DNA of 64,000 nt, taken from the NCBI GenBank assembly GCA_022376515.1, contig WTXI01000023.1, positions 62,001 to 126,000 of the forward strand, given 5' to 3'. Positions 45,176-56,934 of this stretch are shown piece after piece. The position numbers were made by a program, and so were the translations under genes. The DNA comes from Lactifluus volemus. Its lineage: Eukaryota; Basidiomycota; Agaricomycetes; Russulales; Russulaceae. Below the pieces are notes generated by a model. The model was given only the letters and a program-made list of their open reading frames with translations, did not search any database and was not told the origin of the DNA. How positions within the stretch are numbered: position 1 is the stretch's first letter; each line of letters starts with the position of its first letter.

Positions 45176-47828
45176 CTACTCTGGGTGGTCAATGTCACCA
45201 GAGGAGGATGCTGTGTCGAGGGAATGGCGCGAAACATCCATCGTTATGTCGGGGACGGACATCGCCGACTCGTGTGACCGTGGGATCTCCACATTTACAG
45301 CCTGAGGCCCATGGTCATTATCGGCTGTTCCGCGATTCGATGTGGTGTCTGGGGGAGAAATAGAGGTCCCCTGGGGCGGTGTGAGAGAAAGAGACATCGC
45401 TGAGGTTGGGGGAAGTTGGGAATCGGTCACGTGATTAAACTGGAGATCTAAAAACGACTGAGGATTTGCAGGAAGAGTGTCGCTAAGAGCTGGGCCTGAG
45501 GATGAAGATAATGGAATGTGAGGGAAAATTCGGAGATCTGCGTTGCTTTGCGGATCGGGTGTATTTCTAGATGACGGGGTAAACGATGAAGGAGGGGCGA
45601 AAGTCAACACCGCCAGGGTGGAATGAGGGTCCGACTCTGAGTTGGAAGTGGGAAAGAAGGTAGGAGGTGTGTCGGTAGGACCTTGTGTTACTTGGTCGAG
45701 TGAAGTAGCAGTAGAGTGCGTGGTTTCAACATTGACGGAGGGAGGAGAGTGGTGGGAGAACTCGACTGTTGGGGCGACATCAAGAACATCGTGAAGCAAT
45801 AATTCTGCAGACTGTATGCGGCCATGATCTGCGGTCAATGAGGGAGAAGGAGCAATCGTGTTAAGAGCGGGCGCATCGAGAGAGTGCGGACGGGGTGAGG
45901 TATTCGTGGGATCTGTGATGTCGCCTGTTACAGTGTGAGAGTGATGACCAGGGATATTGCACAGTGGGTACGACGATGGGTCGTCAAAGATATCATCATA
46001 ATCAAATGCGGAAGCATCGAAGGCGGTCGGGGCAGCATCGGTGCCTTGATGTAAAGAGATATAAAAATGCCGAATGCGTTTGAGAGTAAAACAAGCAATG
46101 TCGAAAGATCTGCGATTATGCGCTTCTCGAGTGATTTCGTTCCACAAAGCACAAAAGTCATGCTGTACTCCGGGAAGAGTGTTTTCAATGTCGAGTTTCG
46201 AAAGGTGTTGCAGAATTAACCTCAGGGGATAATATAGCATTGAATTATCATGATCTTGGAGAGACAAGCGGAACAGCCAACGAGTGGTGTGAATCAAGTT
46301 AGCAAGTAGAACAGTGTCACCATGTGCGAGGTAATCTTGAACCACTTCTTCTGATATGCCTAGTTGATCCTCAACTAGTACGATCCACCGGCTATCCCGC
46401 TCCTGGGTTGGCACATATGCAATGACGCTAGAAACTATCACTTGAGAACATAAACCTTGGTCACCGCTGCTTCTCAGAGATCGCCAGGTATCAGCCGATC
46501 GCAACAAATCTACACCACGATCGAAAACGAGGTCGAGAATGGTCGCGGTTGCATGGGAAAGGTGTGCTGCATCGACGGCCCTCGCGCAGATCATGACCCT
46601 CCTTTTCTTGTCTTCCTTCAAGACCAAACTAGATGACAAGGTACGGTCAAGGAATCCATTAAATGCCGATGACATTGGACTGTCCACTTTGGCGAAAACG
46701 CGTTCGAGGTCATAGACGACGGGCGAGCTACAGAATCCAGGAATGGCTTCGAAGAACTGTTCAAGTTCCTTATCTTCATCCAGAGCCTGGATTGTCCATG
46801 TCAGGATACGGTTGTTGATCTCCGCCGACGATCCCGAGCCAATTATTTGGATCATCCCCGTTAGGCCCGGAAAGCTCATTACAAATGCTAGGCCCCGCCA
46901 CGTGCGATAGCGAACCGAGAAATCAACGGCGACGACGAGGCGATGGAAGAGCCACACTGACGAAGAAAGTGGTGAATAATAGGGGCTATCGCGCCAGAAT
47001 ATTGGCATCAACGTGATGCATCCGTATACACCTCCTGCAAGCCCAACCCACCAAACAACCACACTGTACACAGTATGGTTGATGTTAAACAGATAAATGA
47101 CCAATCCAGAGAAGAACAAGAATAGGGACAGGTGTAGTAAAGCGGGCAGCGCTTCGACCGACCAAGGCAAGTGAAATTTGTCCACACCATTAGCAAGGAA
47201 TGCACGGATTGATGCTCGCTTTTCTGAACTGTATCGTGCCGGTTGTGTGATTGTCACATATCGACGCGCCCATTGCTGTAACATTGTTGCCAGGAGCGCA
47301 CACGTGAGACCGATCACCAAACTGAGGAACCAGAGCGAGTTGACCAAGACTGCTGATTTCGGAGGAGAGAAGGGGGGTGGCTGAGATGGAGTGGCACTGG
47401 CAAGGATCGATGCACGAGATACATTCGGGTCAGCGAGAAGTTGATAGATGTTTCCGAGGTAGAAGGCAGAGGTATCTTGTGGATTTGGCTTGAGGTCTTG
47501 AACAGAGACGGCGAGCAATGCGGCGAGTGAAGCAGAGAATAAACCAGTCTACGATATTTACGTTGGTCAATGTGCTCCAGCGTAGAGGCGATGTATGGTC
47601 TCACGAAGATTAGGATGCCATCGGCGTCCTTTTGCCAGCGATGGGCCAATTTTTCATCTTCTTCCTCTGTCATCTTAACGTACATATGAAAGAGGGGCCC
47701 TGAGCTATCTGAAAAGTTGGCCAGGGATTGGCCTTGCCCTGGCCGAGGGACTTCACGAGGGTTGGCTATAGGGGAGGAAGGCGTTGGTAATAATAAAGCG
47801 GGATGAGGAATAACATACTGGTGTCCAT
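45176..47828 (-). CDS. DUF6535 membrane protein, Ser/Pro-rich tail (type A, copy A4)
   Basis: Exons 47828-47819, 47765-47605 and 47548-45176 on the minus strand, 847 aa. The layout is as in A1, starting Met-Asp-Thr. The juxtamembrane window is VAVDFSVRYRTWRGL, the middle window HDNSMLYYPLRLIL and the third FDYDDIFDD. The tail keeps the SLSLTPPQGT segment and the SSSSGPALSD stretch, so it is closer to A1 than to A3 or A5 there. It lacks the LPE residues of an EIPLPERSH motif present in A2. All frames are open. Confidence 0.85.
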
Positions 47829-49559
47829 TCTCTGCTCCGGTGATGCTGGTGGTTTCGGGAGTTAGCTACTAGTACGACTGTATGTTAGTCAGATATCAGG
47901 CTGTTGTAGGTGACAAACACAGACAAATAAGCTCACGCCACAGATGATGCTGCCCACTCCGACCTCTCCCACCCGGGCCACTACGCCTACCATAACTCTT
48001 GCTGGGATATCGCCTGCCGGCAAGAATTACAGTAGGGGAGTCGGGAACAAATGTTGCTCGACGATCCGCACCGTGCCTCTGTCTACCGTACACCCCACAA
48101 GCGACTTTCAGCCAACCGCCGAAGTTTGTGCAATTCTCCCATCTGCCAGTTTTTTTTTGCACTGCCATTCGATTATACACTTAATACGTCCTTTACAGGA
48201 GAGTATCCAGCGTGTCACCGCCCAACGCACCATCAATCAGCATGGCAACCGATGCTGCCTCTTCACCTCGCTCAATGCCCCATCTTCATGCGAACGCGAC
48301 GTTCTAACTCTCACCTATCGATTTCTAGTAAGTTCGTCATCAAGGAGCCACAAGGTGCATCAGGCTGAGGTGGATTTACTCTTCTTGATCATCACGACGC
48401 AACTAGGACATCACAGACAACGATGCTACAACAACCCTCAATGCTTTCAACCAGATGCACAGTGACCCGCTGCGGCATAGACCCCCTCTACTCGTGCCAG
48501 ATCCTCCCTTCCCCTCCCCCCTTTTCGATTCCGGTCATGATGTCCGCGTGCGATCCTCCAACCCGAGGCTGGGTCGCATTCTCCTGATCTTATCCAGTCG
48601 AACTCTGGTAAGTCTTGCACCAGTCTTGGGGTTGATCCGACGATCCATGTGCGTCGTCACAGGTGGCCACAGCACAAAGTGTCCTGATCCTCGTTATGAG
48701 TACTCGGGCCCCATACAGTATGTCATTCCTCCCACAGCAGAGAGCCCCTCTTTTCTTTTCTACTATTGGCGATCAATATTCGTGAGAGAATGATGCTGTT
48801 TCGACCGAATGACGACTTTAGAAATCAGAATACGTCTCAATCGCTCTACTAGTAGCATTCAATGCCACATTTAGAATCGGGGTGAGCGAGTTCACATTGT
48901 CCTGGCCACATTTGGGAAATGTCACACACCAGTCTGGAGATGCGATCCGAGTCTGTCCCTCTTGGTGTGGAGAGATTCAGGCGGCCATTGTCCGTCAGCA
49001 CGTGGCGGTGCGCGCTACTTTGTTACTCTTACTGCGGTGGACAAAGCGGGAGGGCCACGGCTAGGTTGTACTCCTACTTTTCGATATCACCATGACTTCA
49101 AGGTTGTATTAAGTAGAGTATCACAGCAATAATTAGGCTGCCCATCTTTGAATGCAGATCTCTCGATCAGACTTTTCCAACGCCGACGTGAGAACACAAA
49201 CCTAACCTCGCTGTCGAAATAGAAAACTTTCTAAGCGTTGAGCGCTGAGCATTCGATCATACGACAGCCTGTTTACCTGAGGGCAGAAAGGAGATACAGA
49301 ACGAAGGGTCAAGACTTGTTGAGCAGGGAAAATCATGTAGAAACAAAACGGCGATAATATGGTGATAGAGAATATATGTAACTTTGCCAGAGATCACACG
49401 ACGTTCAAGTTTTCGCCAGTACGTTTTTTATGTTTGAGAAGCATATCAACGCTGATTCTGACCGCTTCTACCAGGCCGACGAGCTTAAAAGCACACTGTA
49501 TGGTGGAGTCGGTACACGATTCGACAGAAGGATCAATCCAGATCTCCGTTCTTCTTTCC
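47829..49559. repeat. Inter-gene spacer block, copy S4
   Basis: Full-length spacer block, collinear with S1 and S2. Dead-gene segments: Met at 48241, an intron-like gap near 48328-48365, then a 112-codon frame at 48455-48793 that reads across the second intron-like segment. The 3' part, type B 3' flank, contains a rearranged piece near 49410-49560 inverted relative to S1. No functional gene. Confidence 0.55.
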
Positions 49560-50322
49560 TCATTTACTCTGGGTGATCAATGTCACCAGAGGAATCGAGG
49601 GAAAGATCTGTTTTTTCAGGGACGGATATAGCTAACTCGTCTAACTGTTCGATCTCCACCGCAACATCAGTAGAAGTTTGAGCCCGAGGCTTATCGAATG
49701 TTCCGTCATCGAGTGTCGTGCGTAGGTGCGGAACAGAGGTCCCCTGGGGCTGTGTGAGAGAAATAGACATGGAAGGAGGAAGAGGCTCAGGAGCAGCGTT
49801 GACTTGACCAATCTGGAATTCAGGAGGAGCTAACGACGATGCAGGAAGTGTGTCGCTGAAAGCGGGGCCCGAGCTTGAGAGTGATGCTAATGGCATATCA
49901 GGGACAATTCCGATATCTGCGATGTTATGAGGATCAGAGATATTGCTACGTGATGGGGCAAAAGATGGGTCTGGGGTGAATGTGGACACTGCCAGTGGGG
50001 GATGAGGGTCAGGCTCCGAGTCGGAGGTGGGCGAGATAGTGGAACGCGTGTGAGTGGGAGCTTGTGTTATCAAATTGAGTGAAGGTAGCTGGTTTCAACA
50101 TTCACGGGAGGGGACACGACAGTTGGGGTAGAATCTGAAACGTCGTGTACCGATGACACTCTGCTGCAAAATGTATGCGCATATGATCTGCAGTCCATAG
50201 AGGGATGGATGGAAGTCATGCTGCAGTCCAGGAAGAGTATTTCATATGTCAAATTTGGAAATACATCTTAGGAGACTCAAATGGAAGAGTGGGCGAGTGA
50301 TGCGGGTAAAGCTGGCAAGTCA
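49560..50322 (-). pseudogene. C-terminal stump of a type B DUF6535 gene (copy 3)
   Basis: The last ~170 codons of the type B tail are still open (50073-49564: SEPDPHPPLAV ... DSSGDIDHPE, stop). Upstream of that the frame breaks, with a short piece at 50252-50070. The stump ends at the same breakpoint as copies 1 and 2, here 'ctggcaagt' next to 'cactgtcttctgattc'. The 5' half and membrane domain are absent. Confidence 0.75.
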
Positions 50323-51111
50323 CTGTCTTCTGATTCGCCTACTGGGTCTTATCCCAAGTCGCGTGAATTTCGCGCTCGACAGGTGATTCACAGTTGTAAC
50401 GTGTCGATTCACAATTGTCACGGCACGATTCACACGATTTTTGGCTCATGGACGCTGTGGTAAGCGGTCGACTTCGCAAGCGCCCCCTCGACTGGGGCGA
50501 CCCCCCTTTCGCCCTCGAGCTTCTAACGTAAAATCGGTTGACTCCCGCCTGACTTGGGTCGCGCCCCCTCGACCGTGCTCGGGCTTGCCCCAATCAGGTG
50601 GGTTGTTTATTCATATTTGCACCATGTTGACTTTTTCCTGCCTTCGCGTCGTCTGTCGCCGAGTGCGGTCCTAGGTTCGTCTTTTTTTTTTTTGGTTCTC
50701 AGGCTGACTTGTGTTATTTTCTTTCTCTCGCGTACACCTACTGGCAATGCCTGCGGCATCGGTGTCGCTATGCCATCAGGGCCCGTCGCTTGCCCTCGCG
50801 CGCGTTGTGCCCTTCTTTCTCTGCGTGCCGCATTTCCTCCAGCCGTTGTCTCTCGTGGTGTGTCGGGACATCCTCCTCCGCGTCCTCTGCCTCTGCCACC
50901 ACCTCCGTGTCCATCGCACCCGCACCACGTCGATGTCCTTGGCGTCAGGATCGCGCCGGCTGCGCCGTTGCGACCGCCCGAGCGCCTGACGCCTGCGACC
51001 GACATGTGGCACGGCCTCTTCCCTTCTACTTCTTCCCCTGCTGCTTCCGGACTCGGACTCGGACTCGGACTTAACCTCTTCCCTGAAACAGCACACGTAA
51101 AAGGACCGGCA
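50323..51111 (+). repeat. Leader part of the Gag-containing block (copy 4)
   Basis: Collinear with 21422-22313 but with a short deletion in the 'ggggcgacc' duplication and in the pyrimidine-rich stretch. No gene is supported. Confidence 0.5.
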
Positions 51112-52232
51112 GAATGAACCCCCAAAGACTCCACGCCCTGACGGAAAACTCATAGCGGACACTAGCATCAACCAGCCGCAGGAAGGACCTCCCAGCACGA
51201 TCACCGTACCACCAAGCGGAAGCCCTAGCCCTGATATGGACGATCTCTTAGGAGCAGAGGCTTCAACGGATGGGACACCAGAGGCGTTGGAATCCAGTCT
51301 CCCTTCAAGCCTATTCTCATCCTCATCTCACAACAATCCCACTCTCATTTCCACACCCAAGCCCACTAGTCCCGAATCCCGGCACTTTGAGCATCACGGA
51401 GCCCTGAATTCCGTGTCCAACGATCTTAGCACCAGCTTTACCACTAGCAACACTAGCGCCGTTGGCACTAGTCCCGCCGCTCAACCCTGCACCCATTCCG
51501 ATCGCCACGAGACCAGGAGCAGCCACAGCGGGAAGCAGAGAGACGTTCGGGGGATGAAAGGAGCAAAACCCAAGGACATTCCTCCGGAACTTGCAACTCT
51601 AGATGCTCCTGAGCGGCATTACGGCACCAGACGCAAACTTGAAGGCAGAATTCTTCATGTTGTGCCTCGATGTTGACTCCCCCGTGGATGATTGGTACCA
51701 AACACTCGACCCGGTCATACACACAGACTGGAATCTACTGGCGCCAGAGCTCGTGAGGGAATGGGCCCAGCCGGCAGCTAGGTCGGCCATAGGAAAAACG
51801 GCGGAGCTACTTTACCACAAGCTCAAGCCCGAGGACGTTGGAACCATGGCCCTGTTCAGGGGAGTCAAGCAGCACGCGCATATATCTTGAGCACACGAAA
51901 TGATGGTCAGGGTACGAGACTGTGGCCTCGAAAGTAGGGTGGAGTACATCCACCAGGTGAGAAGCGAACTCCCAAGCTCAATCATAAACAGCATAGACCG
52001 AACCTACACGAATTGGAGCACATTCATAGAAGCGGTGATGGTAACCGACATAATTTGGCTCAAGGAGCGTCTGGAGCTCAGCAAGGTCATAGAGACGATG
52101 GTCGCCCGGATCGAAGAACTCAAAGCCGACTTCCAGCGGCAGGAGCGCAACCGCCACGGTACCAGCAAGCAGCAACCGGCCGCGGACTGGCACTCGGGCT
52201 GGCTAGATGGTAGTACGGTACTCCGTTCCTGA
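51112..52232 (+). pseudogene. Gag-like retroelement gene remnant (copy 4)
   Basis: The most complete N-terminal part of the Gag-like gene: an open frame at 51236-51676 (Ser/Thr-rich, to PPELATLDAPERHYGTRR), then a frameshift with the extra C near 51645, a frame at 51603-51890 (FFMLCLDVDSPVDDWYQ ... KQHAHIS, stop) and a frame at 51900-52232. Very similar to copy 2 at 22.3-23.4 kb. Confidence 0.55.
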
Positions 52233-52728
52233 GGGAGGCTGATTCGGTTGAAAAAGGAGATACATCATCATTTTCCGAGTCCGATATCATCGTGACTTAT
52301 TTAGCGTATCACAACTACTCAAAGTATCTGAACGCGGAACATTTCGATCGGACTTCACGTTGTTATACCCGGACGTGTCGATATATACAATGATACTACT
52401 GATTCTTTGACGAGGGCAGTAACGATGTACTATTTACCTGAACACAGAAAAGAAGTACATAACGAAAAGCCAAGACCTAACTAGCGGGGAAATCATGTAA
52501 AAAGAAACCAGTACAGCAGCAAAAGAGGGCCATGGCGAAAACACAGAGATAAATGACAAGGGAGAAACTTGGAAGGACAGAGCTCTGGATCGAGCTGCAA
52601 TTATTGGACCACGTACCGACTCCAGCATACTGTGAGAACGTCGACCAGTTAGAATCTGCTTTGACATGACTCTGAGACGTAAAGAACCTACTAGTGTAGC
52701 CTTGCCAGAGACCACATCACTTTCGCCT
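52233..52728 (-). repeat. Conserved 3' flank of a type A gene (A5)
   Basis: Type A 3' flank, near identical to 23426-23919, sharing its small deletions. No gene is seen. Confidence 0.65.
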
Positions 52729-55313
52729 CTACTCTGGGTGGTCTATTTCACCAGGGGAGGATGCTGTGTCGAGGGAATGGCGTGAAACATCTATCGTTAT
52801 GTCGGGGACAGACATGGCCGACTCGTGTGACCGTTCAGGCAGTGGGATCTCCACATTTATAGCCTGAGGCCCATGACCATTGTCGGCTGTTCCGCGATTC
52901 AATGTGCTGTCTGGGTGAGAGATAGTGGTGATCGCTGAGGTTGGGGGAAGTTGGGAATCGGTCACGCGATCAAACTGGAGAGCTAAAGACAACTGAGGAA
53001 TTGCAGGAAGAGTGTCGTTAAGAGCTGGGCCTGATAATGGAATGTGTGGCGCAATTCGAATATCTGCGTTAGCTTGCGGATCGGGTGCATGGCTAGATGG
53101 CGGGGTAAACGATGAGGGAGGGGCAAAAGTCAACACCGCCAGGGTGGAATGAGGGTCCGACTCTGAGTTTGAAGTGGGAAAGAAGGTAGGAGGTGTGTCG
53201 GTAGGACCTTGTGTTACTCGGTCGAGTGAAGTAGCGGTTTCAACATTGACGGAGGGAGGAGAGTGGTGGGAGAACTCGACTGTTGGGGCGACATCAAGGA
53301 CATCGTGAAGCGATAATTCTGCAGACTGTATGCGGCCAGGATCTGCGGTCAATGAAGGAGAAGGAGTAATCGTGTTGAGAACGGGCGGATCGGGAGGGTG
53401 CGGACAGGGTGAGGTGTTCGTGGGATCTGTGATGTCGCCTGTTACACTGTGGGTGTGATGACTGCATAGTGGGTACGAAAATGGGTCGAACAAAACGTCG
53501 CTATACCAAGGTGTGGAAGTATCGAAGGCGGTCGGGGCACAATCGGTGCCTTGATGTAAAGAGATATAAAGTTGCCGAATGGGGTCGAGAATATTATAAG
53601 CAATGTCGCGAGATCTGCGATTATGCGCTTCTCGAGCGATTTCGTTCCACAAAGCACAGAAGTCATGCTGTACTCCGGGAAGAGTATTTTCAATGTCGAA
53701 TTTGGAAAGGTGTTGCAGAACGTTTCTCAGACGAAGATATTTCATTGAAAAACCAAGATCCTGGAGACACCAGCGGAAAAGTGGACGAGTGATGTGAATA
53801 TAGTTGGCAAGTAGAACAGTGTCACCATGTGCGAGGTAATCTTGAACCACTTCTTCTGATATGCCTAGTTGATCCTCAACTAGTCCCATCCACCGGCTAT
53901 CCCGTTCCTGCGCTGGCATACTTGCAATGACGCCGGCAGCTATCCCTTGAGAACATAAACCTTGGTCACCGCTGCTTCTCAGAGATTGCCAAATATCAAC
54001 AGATCGCAACAAATCTGCGCCACGTTCGAAAACTTGCCAGAGAATGGCCGTAGTTGCCTCGGAAAGATGTGCTGCATCGACGGCCTTCGCGCAGATCATG
54101 ACACGCCTTGTCTTGTCTTCCTTCAAGACCAAACTAGATGACAAGGTACGGTCAAGGAATCCATAAAGTGCCGATCCCATTGGACTGTCCACTTTGGCGA
54201 AAACGCGTTCGAGGTTATCGACGACGGGCGAGCTACAGAATCCAGGAATGGCTTCGAAGAACTGTTCAAGTTCCTTATCTTCGTCCAGAGCGTGGATTGT
54301 CCATGTCAGGATACGGTTGTTGATCTCCGCCGACGATGTCGAGCCAATTATTTGGATCATCTCCGTTAGGCTCGGAATGTTCATTAGAAACCACGCGCGA
54401 AAGCGAATTGAGAGAACAACAATGGAGATGAGGTGATGGAAAGTCCACAGTGACGAAGAAAGTGGTGAATAATAGGGGCTATCGTGCCAGAAGATTGGCA
54501 TCAACGTGATGCATCCGTATACACATCCTGCAAGCCCGACCCACCAAACAACCACACTGTACACAGTATGGTTGATGTTAAGCAGATAAATGACCAGTCC
54601 AGAGAAGAAGAAGAACAGAGATAGGTGTAGTAAAGCGGGCAGCGCTTCGACCGACCAAGGTAAGTAAAATTTGTCCACTCCATTAGCAAGGAATGCACGG
54701 AATGATGCTCGCTTGTGTGTACTGTATCGTGCCGATTGGGTGATTGTCACGTATCGACGCACCCATTGCTGTAACATCATCGCCAGGAGCGCACATGTGA
54801 GACTGATCGCCAAACTGAGGAACCAGAGAGAGTTGACCAAGACTGCTGATTTCGGAGGAGAGAAGGGGGGTGGTTGAGATGGAGTAGCACTGGCAAGGAT
54901 CGATGCACGAGATACATTCGGGTCAGCGAGAAGTTGATAGATGTTCCCGAGGTAGAAGGCAGATGTATCTTGTGGATTTGGCTTGAGGTCTTGAACAGAG
55001 ACGGCGAGCAATGCGGGGAGTGAAGCAGAGAATAAACCGGTCTACGATATTTACGTTCGTCAATGCGCTCCAACGTAGAGCTGATGTATTGTCTCACGAA
55101 GAGTAGGATGCTATCGGCGTCCTTTTGCCAACGATACATTTTTTTATCTTCTTCCTCTGTCATCTTAACGTACATATGATAGAGGGGCCCCGAGCTATCT
55201 GAAAAGTTGGCCGGGGATTGGCCTTGCCCTGGCCGAGGGACGTCACGACGGTTAGCTATAGGGCAGGAAGACGTTGGTAATGATAAAATGACGAATAACA
55301 TACTGGTGTCCAT
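52729..55313 (-). CDS. DUF6535 membrane protein, Ser/Pro-rich tail (type A, copy A5)
   Basis: Exons 55313-55304, 55255-55098 and 55041-52729 on the minus strand, 826 aa. The second exon is one codon shorter than in the other type A copies, and the entry motif is altered (KKMYRWQKDADSILLF for EKMAHRW...DADGILIF). It shares with A3 the loss of SLSLTPPQGT, and lacks a further short segment at VNVETATSLD. The juxtamembrane window is short (VVLSIRFRAWFLMN) and the third window is PWYSDVLFD. A Cys replaces the first Ala of GTDAAPTAFD. All frames are open; function unknown. Confidence 0.85.
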
Positions 55314-56934
55314 TCTCTGCTCCGGTAATGCTGGTGGTTTCGAGAGTTAGCTACTAGTACGACTGTAGTCGGATGTCAGGCTGTTCTGGGTGATAAAAGG
55401 CAGACAAATAAGCTCACGCCGCCCCTCACACAGATGATGAGGTGGCAACGCCCCACGCCCCGACCCCAACACGATTTGCGGAGTCTTAAACACAGACCTC
55501 GTGGCCTCCTCACCCCCTCAACCTCCCCTACTGCTGTCAAGTGGATAGCGAAAGGCAACCTCGTTGTCTTTGGGGGCCCCCATGGGACCCTCACCACCCT
55601 GCAAGCCTCCTCACATCTCACGTATCCTCTCCCACCACCTTGCTCTTTCTGCCTCCTCCCCCTCCCTACCCCCTGCCCTAATGTCAAGTGGTCCCGGGTC
55701 GTCCCAACTGGAGTCTCCCCATCATCTAGTGCCGTGTCCCTGGATGAGTGTCATCGGGCCCTTGTTGCCCTCAACCCTGCTTATGCCTCCCTCCTGATCA
55801 CCCTTTGCCCCTCATGGGTTTGTTCCCCCTCCTTACTCCGCTAGTGCTGTCTCCTCCCTCATGTTTGCCATCTGGGCCTCAGCCCGGTCTTCCGTGCCTG
55901 CCCCCCCCTCCTCTTTCCAACACTGATATGCTACCCTCCTTTTCTTCACACCTCTTATTTTTTCGGTCACTATAACAGCTGCCTTCTCATTTTGTGGGTT
56001 TAGGGGTGGGTTCAGACATTGCTGGTAGCTCTCCATTGTTCAGTGCGGTCAAGACAGTGCACACCATCCCAGGTTGATGTGGTAAGTCCTGCACCAGTCT
56101 TGGGGATGATGCCACGATCCACGTGCGTCGTCACAGGTGTCCACAGCACAAACTGTCCTGATCCTCATTATGAGTACCCGGAGCCCCATGTGTCATTCAT
56201 GCCCCGGCGGAGAGCCCCTCTTTACTTTTGACTATTGACAATCAATATTGTGAGGGGGTGATGCTGTTGTATGACGACCTTGTAAAGTCTCAATTGCTCT
56301 ACTAGTAATATTCAACGCCATATTCAGAATCGGGGCGAGCGAGTCCGTTGGAGATGCGGTCCGAGTCTGTCCCGCTTGATTCAAGCCGCTATTGTCGTCA
56401 GCACGTGGCGGCGTTGCACGCCACCCTTACCACCCTTACTGTAAGTGGACTTGCCGTGATTGCCTCACGAGTGGCGGACGAAGCGGAAAGGCGACATTGT
56501 ACTTTGCTAGGTGGTACTCCTACTTTTTGATGATACCTTGACTTAAGGTTGTATTTAGTAGGGTATCATAGCAATATTTAGGCTGCTCGTCTTTGAACGC
56601 GGATCTTTAGATCGGACGTTTCAGACGCGGACGTGAGTACACAAAACTCAACCTCGCTGTCGAAATAGAAAATCCTCTGAAGGTTGAACATTCCATCATA
56701 CGAGATCCAGAAAGGAGACAGGACGAAGGGTCAAGACTTGATGAGCAGAGAAATTTGTGTAAAAACAAAATGGCGAAAACATGGTGATAGATGATAACGA
56801 AATAAGAACGGAGATCTGGATCGATTCTTCTGTAGAACCGTGTACCGACTCCAGCATACAGTGTGGATTTAAGCTCGTCGACCTGGTAGAAGCAGTCAGA
56901 ATCAGCGTTGACATGCCTTTCAAACATAAAGATG
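55314..56934. repeat. Spacer block, copy S5, interrupted by a retrotransposon fragment
   Basis: The first ~120 bp and the last ~850 bp (from 'ggtaagtcctgcacc' at ~56079) match the spacer block. The middle is replaced by a non-LTR retrotransposon ORF1 fragment. The 3' part is the type B 3' flank. No functional gene. Confidence 0.6.
55434..56070 (+). pseudogene. Non-LTR (Tad-like) retrotransposon ORF1 fragment
   Basis: A plus-strand frame at 55434-55844 contains the pattern AVKWIAKGNLVVFGGP, PNVKWSRVVPTGVSP, DECHRALVALNPAYASL and PSWVCSPS. These are familiar from ORF1 (RNA-binding/Gag-like) proteins of agaricomycete LINE elements, where CCHC knuckles usually follow. Here the frame ends at 55842 and no knuckles or reverse transcriptase follow. 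Identification is by remembered pattern and should be checked by search. Confidence 0.6.
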
